Position numbers and translations under genes: made by a program. The notes beneath the pieces were generated by a model. It did no database searches and had not been told where the DNA came from. It was given only the letters and a program-made list of their open reading frames with translations. Shown here one piece after another: positions 15,213 through 24,105 of a DNA stretch of 64,000 nucleotides. This DNA is from Nitrospira sp. Lineage in GTDB: Bacteria; Nitrospirota; Nitrospiria; Nitrospirales; Nitrospiraceae. Positions within the stretch are counted from its first letter, which is position 1. The number at the start of each line of letters is the position of its first letter. The stretch lies in the NCBI GenBank assembly GCA_030653545.1, contig JAURZE010000009.1, positions 31,368 to 95,367 of the forward strand. The letters run 5' to 3'.

Positions 15213-17600
15213 TTACCCATCGATCTTCGCCAGCATGGATTTGGCCTCTTCAAACCAGGGGTAAGCCTGCTTGGACTGGAGCGCCTGACTTAAAAGCTGC
15301 CGCGCCTCCGTCTTCTCACCCGACTGGGCATAGGCCACACCCAGGTGATAGTTGAGCACCGGATGGCTCGGCGCCTGGGCGAGCGCTTGCTTGAGTAGCC
15401 TGAGCGCATCCGGCCGATGACCCAGCTTGAGATGCACCCATCCGAGCGTATCGAGGAGATAGGCGTTCGAGGTCTGGGTTTCGAAATCCCGGCTCAACAG
15501 CAGCGCCCGTTGCAAACTCTCCGCATCGCCTTTCCGATCAACCAGCAGCGCCGCAAGATTATTGGCAGCCAGGAGCGATTTTGGATTGGACTTGAGCGCC
15601 AGCTCGTACTGCGCCATCGCCTCGTCGGTGAGATCCCGTCCCTCCAGGCTCGTCGCCAGCATCACCCGCAGCTGTTCATTGTCCGGACTCGCTTCCAGCG
15701 CCTTCTTAAGAGCCGCATCCCCGGCGGCCATGTCCCGCTTGGCGTAGCGGAACTGCGCGAGATGCACCCAGGGGGTCGTCCACGACGGATTCAACTGCGT
15801 GGCCGTTTCGAACCGCCCCATGGCAGCCTCGGCCTCCCCCTTCATCAGCAACACCTCGCCGAGAAAACCCGCCGCATAAGGATGGCCCGGCTGTTCCGCG
15901 ACAATTGCCTCGAGCCGGGTCTGAGTTTGTTGCAGGGCCCCGCGCTGCACCCCGAGCCGGACCAGGGCAAGGAGCGGCTCGGCCGCGAGCGGCTGTTGTG
16001 TCAACGCCCGGTTGAAGGCGGCCTCCGCTTGATCCCATTGTTGCTGCGCCGCGGCCGTCTGCCCTTCCGCCAGATCGACCTTGGCGCGATCGGCCCCGGC
16101 GGTACGGAGGCGGGACAGCGTGTCGTGCGAACGGTCCCAATCCTTCTCCTGCATTTGGATCTGATAGAGGAGGCCCAGAAACGTGAGATTGCCGGGATCG
16201 CGGGCCAACAACGGGTCGAGCCGCTTCTTCGCCTCCGTCAGCCGGCCGCCGGTCACGTCCAATCCGACCAGCACAATCTGGGCCTCGGAGTGAGCCGGAG
16301 CCAGGGCGACAGCCTTTTCCAGACTTTCACGCGCCAGAGCGAGATCGCCGTTCATCAATTGCGCGCGCCCCAGGAGCACGTGGACGTCCGCCGCTTCCGC
16401 CGCATCCTTCAAGACTGATCGAAAATCCTGGGCCGCCGCCTTCCCGTTCCCGCGTTGTAACGCGATCTTCCCGCGCAACAGCAGGGCATCCGACGAAAGA
16501 GGATTGTCTTTGAGAATCTGCTCCAACGCCCGCTCGGCCTTGTCCGGCTGTCCTGCCGCCCATTCCAGACCAGCCAGTTTCACTTGCGCGTCCAGACCTT
16601 CAGGTTTCCCTGAGAATTCCTTCTGGATCGCCTCATAGACCGACTGAGCTTTCGCCTGTTGCTGCGTCCGCTCATATAGCCCCCCCAGCGCAAACCGGAT
16701 CTTCCCGGAACGCGGCAGATCTTCGAGGGCCTTTTGCAATGCGGTTTCAGCCTCAGCGGTGCCGCGCCGCTTCGCTAAATACTCCGCAAGAGCCAGACGA
16801 CGGTCGTCGCTGTCCGGATCGAGCTTCGCCGCCTCGCGCATGATCGCCTCGGCCTGCTCATACTGTTGCTGTTGGTCGAAGAGAGCCGCTCGACGGAGAC
16901 GGTGGTCGAGCACCTTCGGTTCCAGCGTAATCATGCGCTGGAACGTTCGATCCGCCTCGGCCGGGTTGCCGGCGCGCACATAGATCGTGGCCAGCGCTCC
17001 AAGCAGCTCGACGCTGTCGGGGTGCGCGTCCAACGCCTGCCGGATCACCGGCACCGCGTCCGCCGTACGCCCGCGTGACGCATACAACGAGGCCAGTAAC
17101 AGGGCGGCATCGACATCGGCCGGAGCGCCGGTGCGCAGCTGCTCCGCCTGCGCGATCGCCTGATCGACCCGTCCGCCCACGGCCAGCGCGGCAATTTTGA
17201 GCGACCGGGCTCCCACATGCTCGGAATGCAAGGCGAGCACGCGGTCGGCCGCCTGATCCACCCGCTCGATCGCCCGCGCTTCGAGGAAAAATTTTCCCAA
17301 CTTGATCCAGGCGCGATCATGCGCGGGATTCAACTCCACCACCTGTTGATATCCCGCCACCGCGTTGCGCCAGTTCTTTTCCTTTTCCTCGACCTGCGCG
17401 TAGAGGAAGTAGGCCTCCGCATCTTTCGGATCAATCTTGAGGACATTCCGCAGGGCCACCCTGGCCTTGGGATAATTCCCTTCCTGAAAATAATCCTGCG
17501 CGCGCAGCAGATATTTTGCCTTGCGTTCTTCCGGACCACCGCAGGACACCAGACTGACCGCCGCAATCGCCGTCACGACGGCTATCAGATATCGATTCAT
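15213..17600 (-). CDS. prsT: PEP-CTERM system TPR-repeat lipoprotein PrsT, 795 aa
   Basis: MNRYLIAVVTAIAAVSLVSCGG is a lipoprotein signal with Cys20 as the anchor. Almost all the rest is TPR repeats, starting with KYLLRAQDYFQEGNYPKARVALRNVLKIDPKDAEAYFLYAQVEEKEKNWRNAVAGYQQVVELNPAHDRAW, typical of the TIGR02917 family, which runs to about 800-900 residues. Such proteins are thought to scaffold assembly at the outer membrane or periplasm in exosortase-type polysaccharide loci. Clear GAGGAGGGA ribosome-binding site. It lies between the sugar-phosphate transferase and export lipoprotein genes, with only 25 bases upstream. Confidence 0.92.
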   Translation of the reverse strand: MNRYLIAVVTAIAAVSLVSCGGPEERKAKYLLRAQDYFQEGNYPKARVALRNVLKIDPKDAEAYFLYAQVEEKEKNWRNAVAGYQQVVELNPAHDRAWIKLGKFFLEARAIERVDQAADRVLALHSEHVGARSLKIAALAVGGRVDQAIAQAEQLRTGAPADVDAALLLASLYASRGRTADAVPVIRQALDAHPDSVELLGALATIYVRAGNPAEADRTFQRMITLEPKVLDHRLRRAALFDQQQQYEQAEAIMREAAKLDPDSDDRRLALAEYLAKRRGTAEAETALQKALEDLPRSGKIRFALGGLYERTQQQAKAQSVYEAIQKEFSGKPEGLDAQVKLAGLEWAAGQPDKAERALEQILKDNPLSSDALLLRGKIALQRGNGKAAAQDFRSVLKDAAEAADVHVLLGRAQLMNGDLALARESLEKAVALAPAHSEAQIVLVGLDVTGGRLTEAKKRLDPLLARDPGNLTFLGLLYQIQMQEKDWDRSHDTLSRLRTAGADRAKVDLAEGQTAAAQQQWDQAEAAFNRALTQQPLAAEPLLALVRLGVQRGALQQTQTRLEAIVAEQPGHPYAAGFLGEVLLMKGEAEAAMGRFETATQLNPSWTTPWVHLAQFRYAKRDMAAGDAALKKALEASPDNEQLRVMLATSLEGRDLTDEAMAQYELALKSNPKSLLAANNLAALLVDRKGDAESLQRALLLSRDFETQTSNAYLLDTLGWVHLKLGHRPDALRLLKQALAQAPSHPVLNYHLGVAYAQSGEKTEARQLLSQALQSKQAYPWFEEAKSMLAKIDG

Positions 17601-17625
17601 GACCGATCCCTCCTCATATACCCCG

Positions 17626-19251
17626 TCACGCCCACCACACCCGAACGGCCAGACCGGCCAGCATCCCGGCCGTCAGCCATCCAAGCCGGACAACCATGGC
17701 CTGGTGCATCTGGAGCAGAAGCTCAAACGCAAAAAACAACACGATCAGCGTTGCGGTTACTACACTCAAATGGACGGCTCCGACCGTCAGATCCGAGAGA
17801 AACGGCATCACCACTGCGAGGAAGACGATCAGATAATCCAACGGAGTCGTCTGGAATCGCGCATCGCCCATCCATCGAATGGCGAGGACGACGAGCACGG
17901 CCAGCGCGACAACCCCCAGCGTCAGCGGCGACAGCCAGTCGGCCGGCGACTGGCGTGACGACATCTGCGCGTAGTACACCGCACAGGTGCTCCCGATATA
18001 GAGACCGGCCCGCACGGCGCTCGCCGTGCCTCGCGCGATCACCAGACTCCCCAGCACCGCGGCGCCGAGTCCGGCGGCGATCACCCCGACTTCCGCAGGG
18101 ATATCCCCCGGCGTCGCCAGACAGGCGAGAAGATACAACGGCACGAGCAGCGTGAGCGCTCGCAGCGGCCATGCGCGCAACGTGGCAGACGCAACTCCGG
18201 CCGTCGCCGGCTCCTCCGACGGAACGACCGCAGGCGGTAGAGTGGCGGGCCGCCAGGATGACCAGACGAATACCGACAGCACCGATACCGCTAACACCGC
18301 ATAGACACTCAGCAGAACCGCATCGCTCTGCCAGCGCAGCAGAGCGGCGCACAGGACCGACAACCCCTGGGCCAGATAGATAGCCGTCACGGCCTGCCGG
18401 TGCGACAGGCCCGTCGCCAGGAGTTTGTGATGCAGATGATTGCGGTCGCCGACAAAGGGCGAGCGCCCCTGCCAAATACGCTGTCCCATCACGCCGGCGG
18501 TATCAAGGAGCGGAATGCCCCAGAGAAACAGCACGAGCAGCGGGCTGTAGGGAGCGCGGGCCGGATCGATCAATAAGATCGCGGCCACGGCGAGGTAGTG
18601 CCCGAGGAACTGGCTGCCTGCATCGCCCATGAATACGCGAGCCGGATAGGTGTTGAACCGGAGAAATCCCAGGAGACTGCCCAGCACCGACACCATCAGC
18701 AGCATCAGCATCTGGTCGTTGGCCTGGTAGGCCAGATAGGCGATCCCGGCGAAGCTTATCAGCGACAATCCGCCGGCCAGCCCGTCGAGCCCGTCGGCAA
18801 GATTCACGGCGTTCGTCATGCCGACGATGACGATCATGGTGATTGTCGCCGCGGCCCAGAGCGGGAGCGCCTGATCGTCGGCGAACGGCATCGCGGTCAC
18901 TCGCACGCCGGCATAGGCCACGACGATCGCCGCCGCCAGAATCTGTCCGGCAAATTTCATCCGGTGGTCGAGCCCCACCCGGTCGTCCCACATCCCGAAC
19001 AGCAGAATCACCACGCCGCCCAGGAGACTGGCGAGGATCATCCGGTCCTGAGGCGCCCAGAGCAGCACCGCCGCGATCGTGCCGGCCGCAAACGCAATCC
19101 CGCCCACTTTGGCGATCGGCTCCGCATGCATCCGGCGGTCGCGCGGCACATCGATGAACTGAAAGCGCCAAGCCGAAGCGGTCAGCGCCGGAATCAGCGC
19201 CATGCAGATCAGCAAGGAACCGATAAAACTGAAAAACAGCGCGCTAGACAT
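17626..19251 (-). CDS. MraY/WecA-type polyprenyl-phosphate sugar-1-phosphate transferase, extended, 541 aa
   Basis: A polytopic inner-membrane enzyme that should load the first sugar phosphate onto undecaprenyl phosphate. Visible family motifs are DVPRDRRMHAEPIAKVGGIAF near residue 38, NAVNLADGLDGLAGGLSLISF near 155, FRFNTYPARVFMGDAGSQFLGHYLAV near 205, and the GDRNHLHHKLLATGLSHRQAV loop near 270. The family core is about 330-350 residues. Here roughly 190 more follow, with an additional set of membrane spans (LTLLVPLYLLACL, LTLGVVALAVLVVLAI, LDYLIVFLAVVMPFL). The function of this tail is not known. Start chosen at ATG 19251; GTG and TTG just upstream are in frame. Confidence 0.9.
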   Translation of the reverse strand: MSSALFFSFIGSLLICMALIPALTASAWRFQFIDVPRDRRMHAEPIAKVGGIAFAAGTIAAVLLWAPQDRMILASLLGGVVILLFGMWDDRVGLDHRMKFAGQILAAAIVVAYAGVRVTAMPFADDQALPLWAAATITMIVIVGMTNAVNLADGLDGLAGGLSLISFAGIAYLAYQANDQMLMLLMVSVLGSLLGFLRFNTYPARVFMGDAGSQFLGHYLAVAAILLIDPARAPYSPLLVLFLWGIPLLDTAGVMGQRIWQGRSPFVGDRNHLHHKLLATGLSHRQAVTAIYLAQGLSVLCAALLRWQSDAVLLSVYAVLAVSVLSVFVWSSWRPATLPPAVVPSEEPATAGVASATLRAWPLRALTLLVPLYLLACLATPGDIPAEVGVIAAGLGAAVLGSLVIARGTASAVRAGLYIGSTCAVYYAQMSSRQSPADWLSPLTLGVVALAVLVVLAIRWMGDARFQTTPLDYLIVFLAVVMPFLSDLTVGAVHLSVVTATLIVLFFAFELLLQMHQAMVVRLGWLTAGMLAGLAVRVWWA

Positions 19252-19274
19252 CACCAAACTTCCTCATGACCTCA

Positions 19275-20909
19275 TCAATCGGGCACATAGGCGGACAGTA
19301 ACGGCTGGACGGCCGCCGCCATCTGCATGACCCGGTGATCCGCCGCTCCCTCCGATTCGCCGGGCTGCACCGCGGCCACTAACCGGATCAGGGCCCCGTC
19401 CGTCCGTTTCATCGTCAGCGCATCCATGAACAGGAAGAACTTCACCAGGTATTCGCTCGTCACCACCCGGTGGCGCTGCTTGAACCAATAGAGCACGACT
19501 TGTTTCTGCTCGCCCTTCTGGATCATCACCCGGTTGGCGCGAAACCCGCTCCCTGCCAGGACGTCACCGGGCACGACCACTTCATCGAGCGACGTGATTT
19601 CCCAGCCGCCGCCGGGAATACAGGTCTTCGGAGAATGCGTCGCGCGCCCTTTTTCCTGGGAACGATAGTACGCAGCATAGACATTGATCGGGCCACCGGG
19701 GCCTTGATAGTTGGCCAGCAGGTAGTCGTCGAAACGCAACACATCCACATACTGTCGCTCCATCACCATCGGTTCGCCCTGCCATCCGGCCACATGCATG
19801 GGAAAATCGACAAAATTCTGGCGCGGAGGGGGTGCGTGGTCGCGCCCGGCGGCATGAAACGACATCGACGTCGTCACGGCCAGGAGTCCGATGCAGGCGA
19901 ATATTGGGCCGCTCACGACAACCGCGGCGGGACCGGAAGACAACGCCGCTCCCGGGCGCGCCGCAGGCCGAGCGACGTCGGGCGCAGATCTAACGCCGAC
20001 CTGCTCCAGGAGCCACATTTCCGCGCCGAGTATCGCCAGACTCAAGACGAAGAGGACCCAGCCCTCGAACGCGTGCATAAACCCTTCAGCCGCTCCGTGG
20101 CCGAATCTATCGACGAGAACCCCGATCAATCCGATCCGGAGACCGTTCAAGAGCACGGCTAAGGGGATCGCCGAAGCGACCAGCACCACCCGCTTCCATA
20201 GGCGACTCTGGAATAGGTACGCGCTCAACAAGGTCAGGGCGATCAACGGAATCAGGTAGCGCAAACCGCTGCAGGCTTCGACGACTTGCAACTGGATCGG
20301 GCCGAGGTCGATGACGTTGCCTTCGCGGAAGGCCGTCACTCCGATCAGTTGAAGAAAACCGACGCCCAGTGTCGACGACATGAGTTGCAGGGAAGAAGAT
20401 AGACTCTGTAACAGCATCTGCGGCGGGGGAATCATGGTCAGGAGATACCCGAGGGGAAACGCCATCTCACGGGTCGCGCGCGGGCCTGCGACCGCCAGAG
20501 CCAACCCGACGATCACCAGCCACAAGGAGAGATGCTGAAGAAAATAAATAGTAGCGAGTTCACCAACGAGGTAGAGCGCGAGCCCGAGCACGGCCGGACC
20601 GAGGCCCCACCAGGACGGGACCATGCCCGCCGCCACAACCTGTTCACGGCGTAACCAGATGAGAGCCACCGTGATGACCGGCACGAAGAACCCGTGGCTG
20701 AAGTTATCATCCTCCATCCACTGCGTCACCAAATACGCCAGACTCTCGGCATAGGCGATGCCGATCAGCACGACGACAGCCAAGGCCGCCCCCCAGAGCA
20801 TGATCGGCCGGCGACGAGGAAGTCCGGGAGCGCTGACTTCGGTTAAGACCATTCCACTAGTCGGCATGGACGTCACTCCGGAGAATTCCATTTCGTGCTG
20901 CTGTCCCAT
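19275..20909 (-). CDS. xrtA: Exosortase A fused to EpsI domain, 544 aa
   Basis: Residues 36-300 are an exosortase: membrane spans, then the proposed catalytic triad Cys213 (VVEACSGLRYL), Arg258 (NGLRIG) and His279 (GFMHAFEGW). The enzyme should cleave PEP-CTERM proteins and hand them to the envelope or polysaccharide. From about residue 330 comes one more span and then an EpsI domain (FPMHVAGWQGEPMVMERQYVDVL ... INVYAAYYRSQEKG ... HSPKTCIPGGGW), normally a separate partner protein encoded next door in other loci. The fusion is therefore unit-complete. GAGGGA lies just before the ATG, and the next gene is 24 bases on. Four PEP-CTERM proteins are encoded at 34435-39747. Confidence 0.95.
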   Translation of the reverse strand: MGQQHEMEFSGVTSMPTSGMVLTEVSAPGLPRRRPIMLWGAALAVVVLIGIAYAESLAYLVTQWMEDDNFSHGFFVPVITVALIWLRREQVVAAGMVPSWWGLGPAVLGLALYLVGELATIYFLQHLSLWLVIVGLALAVAGPRATREMAFPLGYLLTMIPPPQMLLQSLSSSLQLMSSTLGVGFLQLIGVTAFREGNVIDLGPIQLQVVEACSGLRYLIPLIALTLLSAYLFQSRLWKRVVLVASAIPLAVLLNGLRIGLIGVLVDRFGHGAAEGFMHAFEGWVLFVLSLAILGAEMWLLEQVGVRSAPDVARPAARPGAALSSGPAAVVVSGPIFACIGLLAVTTSMSFHAAGRDHAPPPRQNFVDFPMHVAGWQGEPMVMERQYVDVLRFDDYLLANYQGPGGPINVYAAYYRSQEKGRATHSPKTCIPGGGWEITSLDEVVVPGDVLAGSGFRANRVMIQKGEQKQVVLYWFKQRHRVVTSEYLVKFFLFMDALTMKRTDGALIRLVAAVQPGESEGAADHRVMQMAAAVQPLLSAYVPD

Positions 20910-20915
20910 CGTCCC

Positions 20916-21716
20916 TCAAGAAAAATCTCTCCAGCCGGCCAGTTCCAGCGCGACCAATCCGACGAACTGCGTCCCTTCGATCAACACACGTCTCCACAGC
21001 CGGCGCGGTTCGCAGGCAAACCGCCACAACCACTCGAATCCCATGTCGCCGACCCAATCGGGCGCGCGCTGCACCGTCCCCGCCAGAAACTTGAATGCGG
21101 CCCCGACCCCGAGCACCAGCGGAACATTCAACCGGTCACGATGGGTGTAGATCCACTGCTCTTGCTTGGGGAGCCCGAGCCCGACCCACAACACATCCGG
21201 CTTCGCCTCATTGATGCGCCGGATGACGGCTTCGTCTTCCTCTTCCGTCAACGGACGGAACGGCGGCGAATAGGCTCCGGCAACCGTCAGCCCGGGGTAC
21301 TGCTGCGTCAGATTGCCCGCAAGGCGCTCAAGGGTCAGATCGGTATCGCCGTAAAAGTAATGCCGGAATCCCAAGCCCTGGGTGCCGAAAAAAAAGGCTT
21401 TCATCAAGTCGGTGCCGGCGACGCGGGACCGCACGGCGCCGCCCTTCCACTGCGCGACTTTCACCAGGGAGATGCCGTCAGGAACGGTCAGGTCCGCCTG
21501 CCGGACCATGCGCCGGAAGTCGGCCCGGTTGTGCGCTTCGACGACCGCGTGCATGTCGGCCACCACGACCCAATGAGGGCGGAAACGCTCGTGGGTGACC
21601 CAATGCGTCATCACCGATACGACGTCAGGAATTTGAATCATGTGGACGGGAAGCCCGAGAATGGGCACTTGGGAAAATCGACTCGCTTGCTCTTGCTCAA
21701 TCGTCGCTGAAGCCAT
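20916..21716 (-). CDS. WecG/TagA/CpsF-family glycosyltransferase, 266 aa
   Basis: This cytoplasmic, membrane-associated GT26 enzyme transfers a sugar onto a polyprenyl-diphosphate intermediate. Family motifs: VADMHAVVEAHNRADFRRMVRQADLTVPDGISLV near residue 50, VAGTDLMKAFF near 100, FYGD, and VLWVGLGLPKQEQWIYTHRDRL near 180, followed by VGAAFKFLAGTVQRAPDWVGDMGFEWLWRF. The ATG at 21716 has a perfect AGGAGG; the longer ORF start is not supported. It is the first gene of the nine-gene exopolysaccharide operon, so the motif at 21813-21828 sits at its promoter. Confidence 0.93.
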   Translation of the reverse strand: MASATIEQEQASRFSQVPILGLPVHMIQIPDVVSVMTHWVTHERFRPHWVVVADMHAVVEAHNRADFRRMVRQADLTVPDGISLVKVAQWKGGAVRSRVAGTDLMKAFFFGTQGLGFRHYFYGDTDLTLERLAGNLTQQYPGLTVAGAYSPPFRPLTEEEDEAVIRRINEAKPDVLWVGLGLPKQEQWIYTHRDRLNVPLVLGVGAAFKFLAGTVQRAPDWVGDMGFEWLWRFACEPRRLWRRVLIEGTQFVGLVALELAGWRDFS

Positions 21717-21812
21717 CGCAGACCTCCTTGTGATACGCACGACGCCGGATCCATGGGAGGCCAAGTCTAGCGAGTCCGCCCGATCGACAGGCCACGCCTA
21801 GCTCAAGTTTGT

Positions 21813-21828
21813 GTTAACGAATCGTTAA
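21813..21828 (-). promoter_or_regulatory. Direct-repeat operator of the first exopolysaccharide operon
   Basis: On the minus strand two perfect TTAAC units are 11 bases apart (plus-strand GTTAA 21813-21817 and 21824-21828). The site lies 96 bases before the wecG-type gene. Downstream of the repeat CTTGAGC (plus-strand GCTCAAG 21801-21807) follows after five bases, exactly as in the gmd promoter. Confidence 0.6.
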
Positions 21829-21908
21829 ACTGTGGGGAGCTCGGGAGTTGCGGTTGAGAGGACTGAATCCGGCAGGGGGGGGCACCAGACTGGCCGGATA
21901 AGGCCGGG

Positions 21909-22868
21909 TCAGTAGACGACTTCCCGAAGCGATTCCCGGTGTGCCTGAAACCAGGACACCGTTTTTTCAATGCCTTCCGGCAGGGACTGTTGCGCCCGGA
22001 AGTGGAACAACTCTGCGGCTTTGGAGACGTCGACGCACCGGCGGGGCTGCCCGTTGGGCTTGCGCTCATCCCAGACAAACTCCCCGGAATAGCCGACTTT
22101 CTGAGCAACCAGCATAGCCAGATCCCGGATCGAGATTTCCAGCCCGCTCCCCAGATTGACCGGTTCGCTTTGATCATACTGTTCCGCCGCCGCCAGGATG
22201 CCCTCTGCCGCATCCTCGACGTACAGGAATTCACGAGTGGGCGTCCCGTCTCCCCAGATCGTCACGGCGGTCGCGCCCTGCTCTTGGGCTTCGGTGCACT
22301 TGCGGATGAGCGCAGGAATGACGTGAGACGTTTCGAGATGGAAATTGTCCCTGGGGCCGTACAGATTCACAGGGAAGAGCACGATCGCATTGAACCCGTA
22401 CTGGGTACGATAGGCTTGCGCTTGAACCAGGAGCATCTTCTTTGCGAGCCCATAAGGAGCATTGGTCTCCTCCGGATAACCGTCCCAGAGCGCCGCTTCT
22501 TGAAAGGGAATGGGCGCATGCTTCGGGTACGCGCAGATCGTGCCGAGCGCCACGAATTTCTTGAGGCCGCGGCGCCGTCCGACTTCCATCAATTGCGCGC
22601 CCATCATCAGATTGTCGTAGAAAAATTGCCCGGCGCAGGCCTGATTGGCGCCGATCCCCCCGACACGAGCCGCTAGATGAAGGACCAGATCAGGGCGGGC
22701 GTCATCATACAGCCGTTCGACGGCATCCATTGTAACCAGGTCATAGTCCCGGCTCCTCGGCACCACGATCGCTCGACATCCGCGCTCTCTCAGCTTCTCC
22801 ACAACGTAAGAGCCCAGAAAGCCGGCGCCGCCCGTTACCACAACCCTTTGATCTCTCCAGAAGTGCAT
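21909..22868 (-). CDS. fcl: GDP-L-fucose synthase
   Basis: A 319-residue short-chain dehydrogenase that converts GDP-4-keto-6-deoxymannose to GDP-L-fucose. The NAD(P) loop is [14 protein letters not shown] at residues 10-23. The catalytic Tyr and Lys are in the [22 protein letters not shown] stretch near 138, and [25 protein letters not shown] is the typical substrate region. Its start overlaps the end of gmd by 34 bases, with GGAG ahead of the ATG, so the two genes form one unit feeding fucose to the polysaccharide or glycoprotein. Confidence 0.95.
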   Translation of the reverse strand: MHFWRDQRVVVTGGAGFLGSYVVEKLRERGCRAIVVPRSRDYDLVTMDAVERLYDDARPDLVLHLAARVGGIGANQACAGQFFYDNLMMGAQLMEVGRRRGLKKFVALGTICAYPKHAPIPFQEAALWDGYPEETNAPYGLAKKMLLVQAQAYRTQYGFNAIVLFPVNLYGPRDNFHLETSHVIPALIRKCTEAQEQGATAVTIWGDGTPTREFLYVEDAAEGILAAAEQYDQSEPVNLGSGLEISIRDLAMLVAQKVGYSGEFVWDERKPNGQPRRCVDVSKAAELFHFRAQQSLPEGIEKTVSWFQAHRESLREVVY

Positions 22869-23878
22869 AACTCCGCCTTTGCCTGGACACCGGTGAGGCG
22901 CTGCTGTTCCGCGTCCATGTCGGCCCGCACCATCGTCCGGACCAGGTCATGGAAAGACATCGTAGGCCGCCACCCCAAATCGCGGGCTACTTTGCTCGCA
23001 TCGCCGATCAGCAGATCCACTTCGGTCGGACGGTAATAGCGAGGATCGATCTTCACGTACTGCGTCCAATCCAAATCGAGGACACCGAAGGCCACATCCA
23101 GCAACTCCCGCACGGAATGGGTTTCTCCGGTCGCGACGACATAATCATCGGGGCGATCGGCCTGCAGCATCATCCACATGGCCTCTACGTAGTCACCGGC
23201 AAATCCCCAATCGCGCTTCGCGTCGAGGTTGCCCAGAAACAGTTCGTGTTGCAGGCCGAGCTTGATGCGCGCGGCCGACTTGGTGATTTTCCGGCTGACG
23301 AATGTTTCCCCGCGGCGCGGCGACTCGTGATTGAACAGGATCCCGTTGCAGGCGAACATCCCGTACGCCTCGCGGTAGTTTACGGTCATCCAATGCGCAT
23401 AGAGCTTGGCCACGCCATAGGGGCTCCGGGGATAGAAGGGCGTGGTTTCGCGCTGGGGGATTTCCTGAACCTTGCCGAACATCTCGCTGGAAGAGGCTTG
23501 ATAGAATCTTGGCCGGAGTCCGGTTTCACGAACCGCCTCCAATAGCCGTAAGGTTCCGAGACCCGTGACCTCACTGGTGTATTCCGGGATATCGAAACTC
23601 ACGCGCACATGGCTTTGCGCCCCCAGATTATAAATTTCATCGGGCTGGACACGGCGCAGCACCTTATTTAAGGAACTCGCGTCGTTGAGGTCTCCATAGA
23701 CCAGGCGCAACCGCGCCTCGGGGAGATGCGGATCTTCATAAATCTGGTCGATGCGAGCAGTATTGAAAGAACTGGATCGGCGAATGATCCCGTATACCTC
23801 ATAGCCCTTCGCCAACAAGAGTTCGGCAAGATACGATCCATCCTGCCCTGTAATTCCCGTGATCAATGCCTTCTTCAT
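22835..23878 (-). CDS. gmd: GDP-mannose 4,6-dehydratase
   Basis: A 347-residue enzyme that makes GDP-4-keto-6-deoxymannose from GDP-mannose. [22 protein letters not shown] is the classical N-terminus with the NADP loop. [31 protein letters not shown] and [17 protein letters not shown] carry the Thr/Ser and Glu active-site region, [52 protein letters not shown] the catalytic Tyr-Lys, and [16 protein letters not shown] the sugar site. The start at 23878 has GGGAGG; the 37-residue upstream extension is not real. Confidence 0.96.
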   Translation of the reverse strand: MKKALITGITGQDGSYLAELLLAKGYEVYGIIRRSSSFNTARIDQIYEDPHLPEARLRLVYGDLNDASSLNKVLRRVQPDEIYNLGAQSHVRVSFDIPEYTSEVTGLGTLRLLEAVRETGLRPRFYQASSSEMFGKVQEIPQRETTPFYPRSPYGVAKLYAHWMTVNYREAYGMFACNGILFNHESPRRGETFVSRKITKSAARIKLGLQHELFLGNLDAKRDWGFAGDYVEAMWMMLQADRPDDYVVATGETHSVRELLDVAFGVLDLDWTQYVKIDPRYYRPTEVDLLIGDASKVARDLGWRPTMSFHDLVRTMVRADMDAEQQRLTGVQAKAELCTSGEIKGLW

Positions 23879-23995
23879 GACGCCTCCCGGGTCCAACCTG
23901 GCCGCCCCATGCCTCGCGCTGATGATCGCCCTTTGGCAGCGGGGGGAGTGTAGCGACCTCTGCAAGATCCGATGCCACAGAGGGCTCAAGACTCC

Positions 23996-24011
23996 GTTAA
24001 CAAAACGTTAA
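23996..24011 (-). promoter_or_regulatory. Direct-repeat operator of gmd-fcl
   Basis: Two perfect TTAAC units on the minus strand are 11 bases apart (plus-strand GTTAA 23996-24000 and 24007-24011), 117 bases before gmd. CTTGAGC again follows five bases later (plus-strand GCTCAAG 23984-23990). Confidence 0.6.
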
Positions 24012-24105
24012 ATTATTCATCAACGGATCGGGGATGGAGAGGACTGCGCAGCCGCACCAGACCGGCAGTCCCGCGGTGGAGGGAAACAAGCGGTGGAGCA
24101 ACCGG

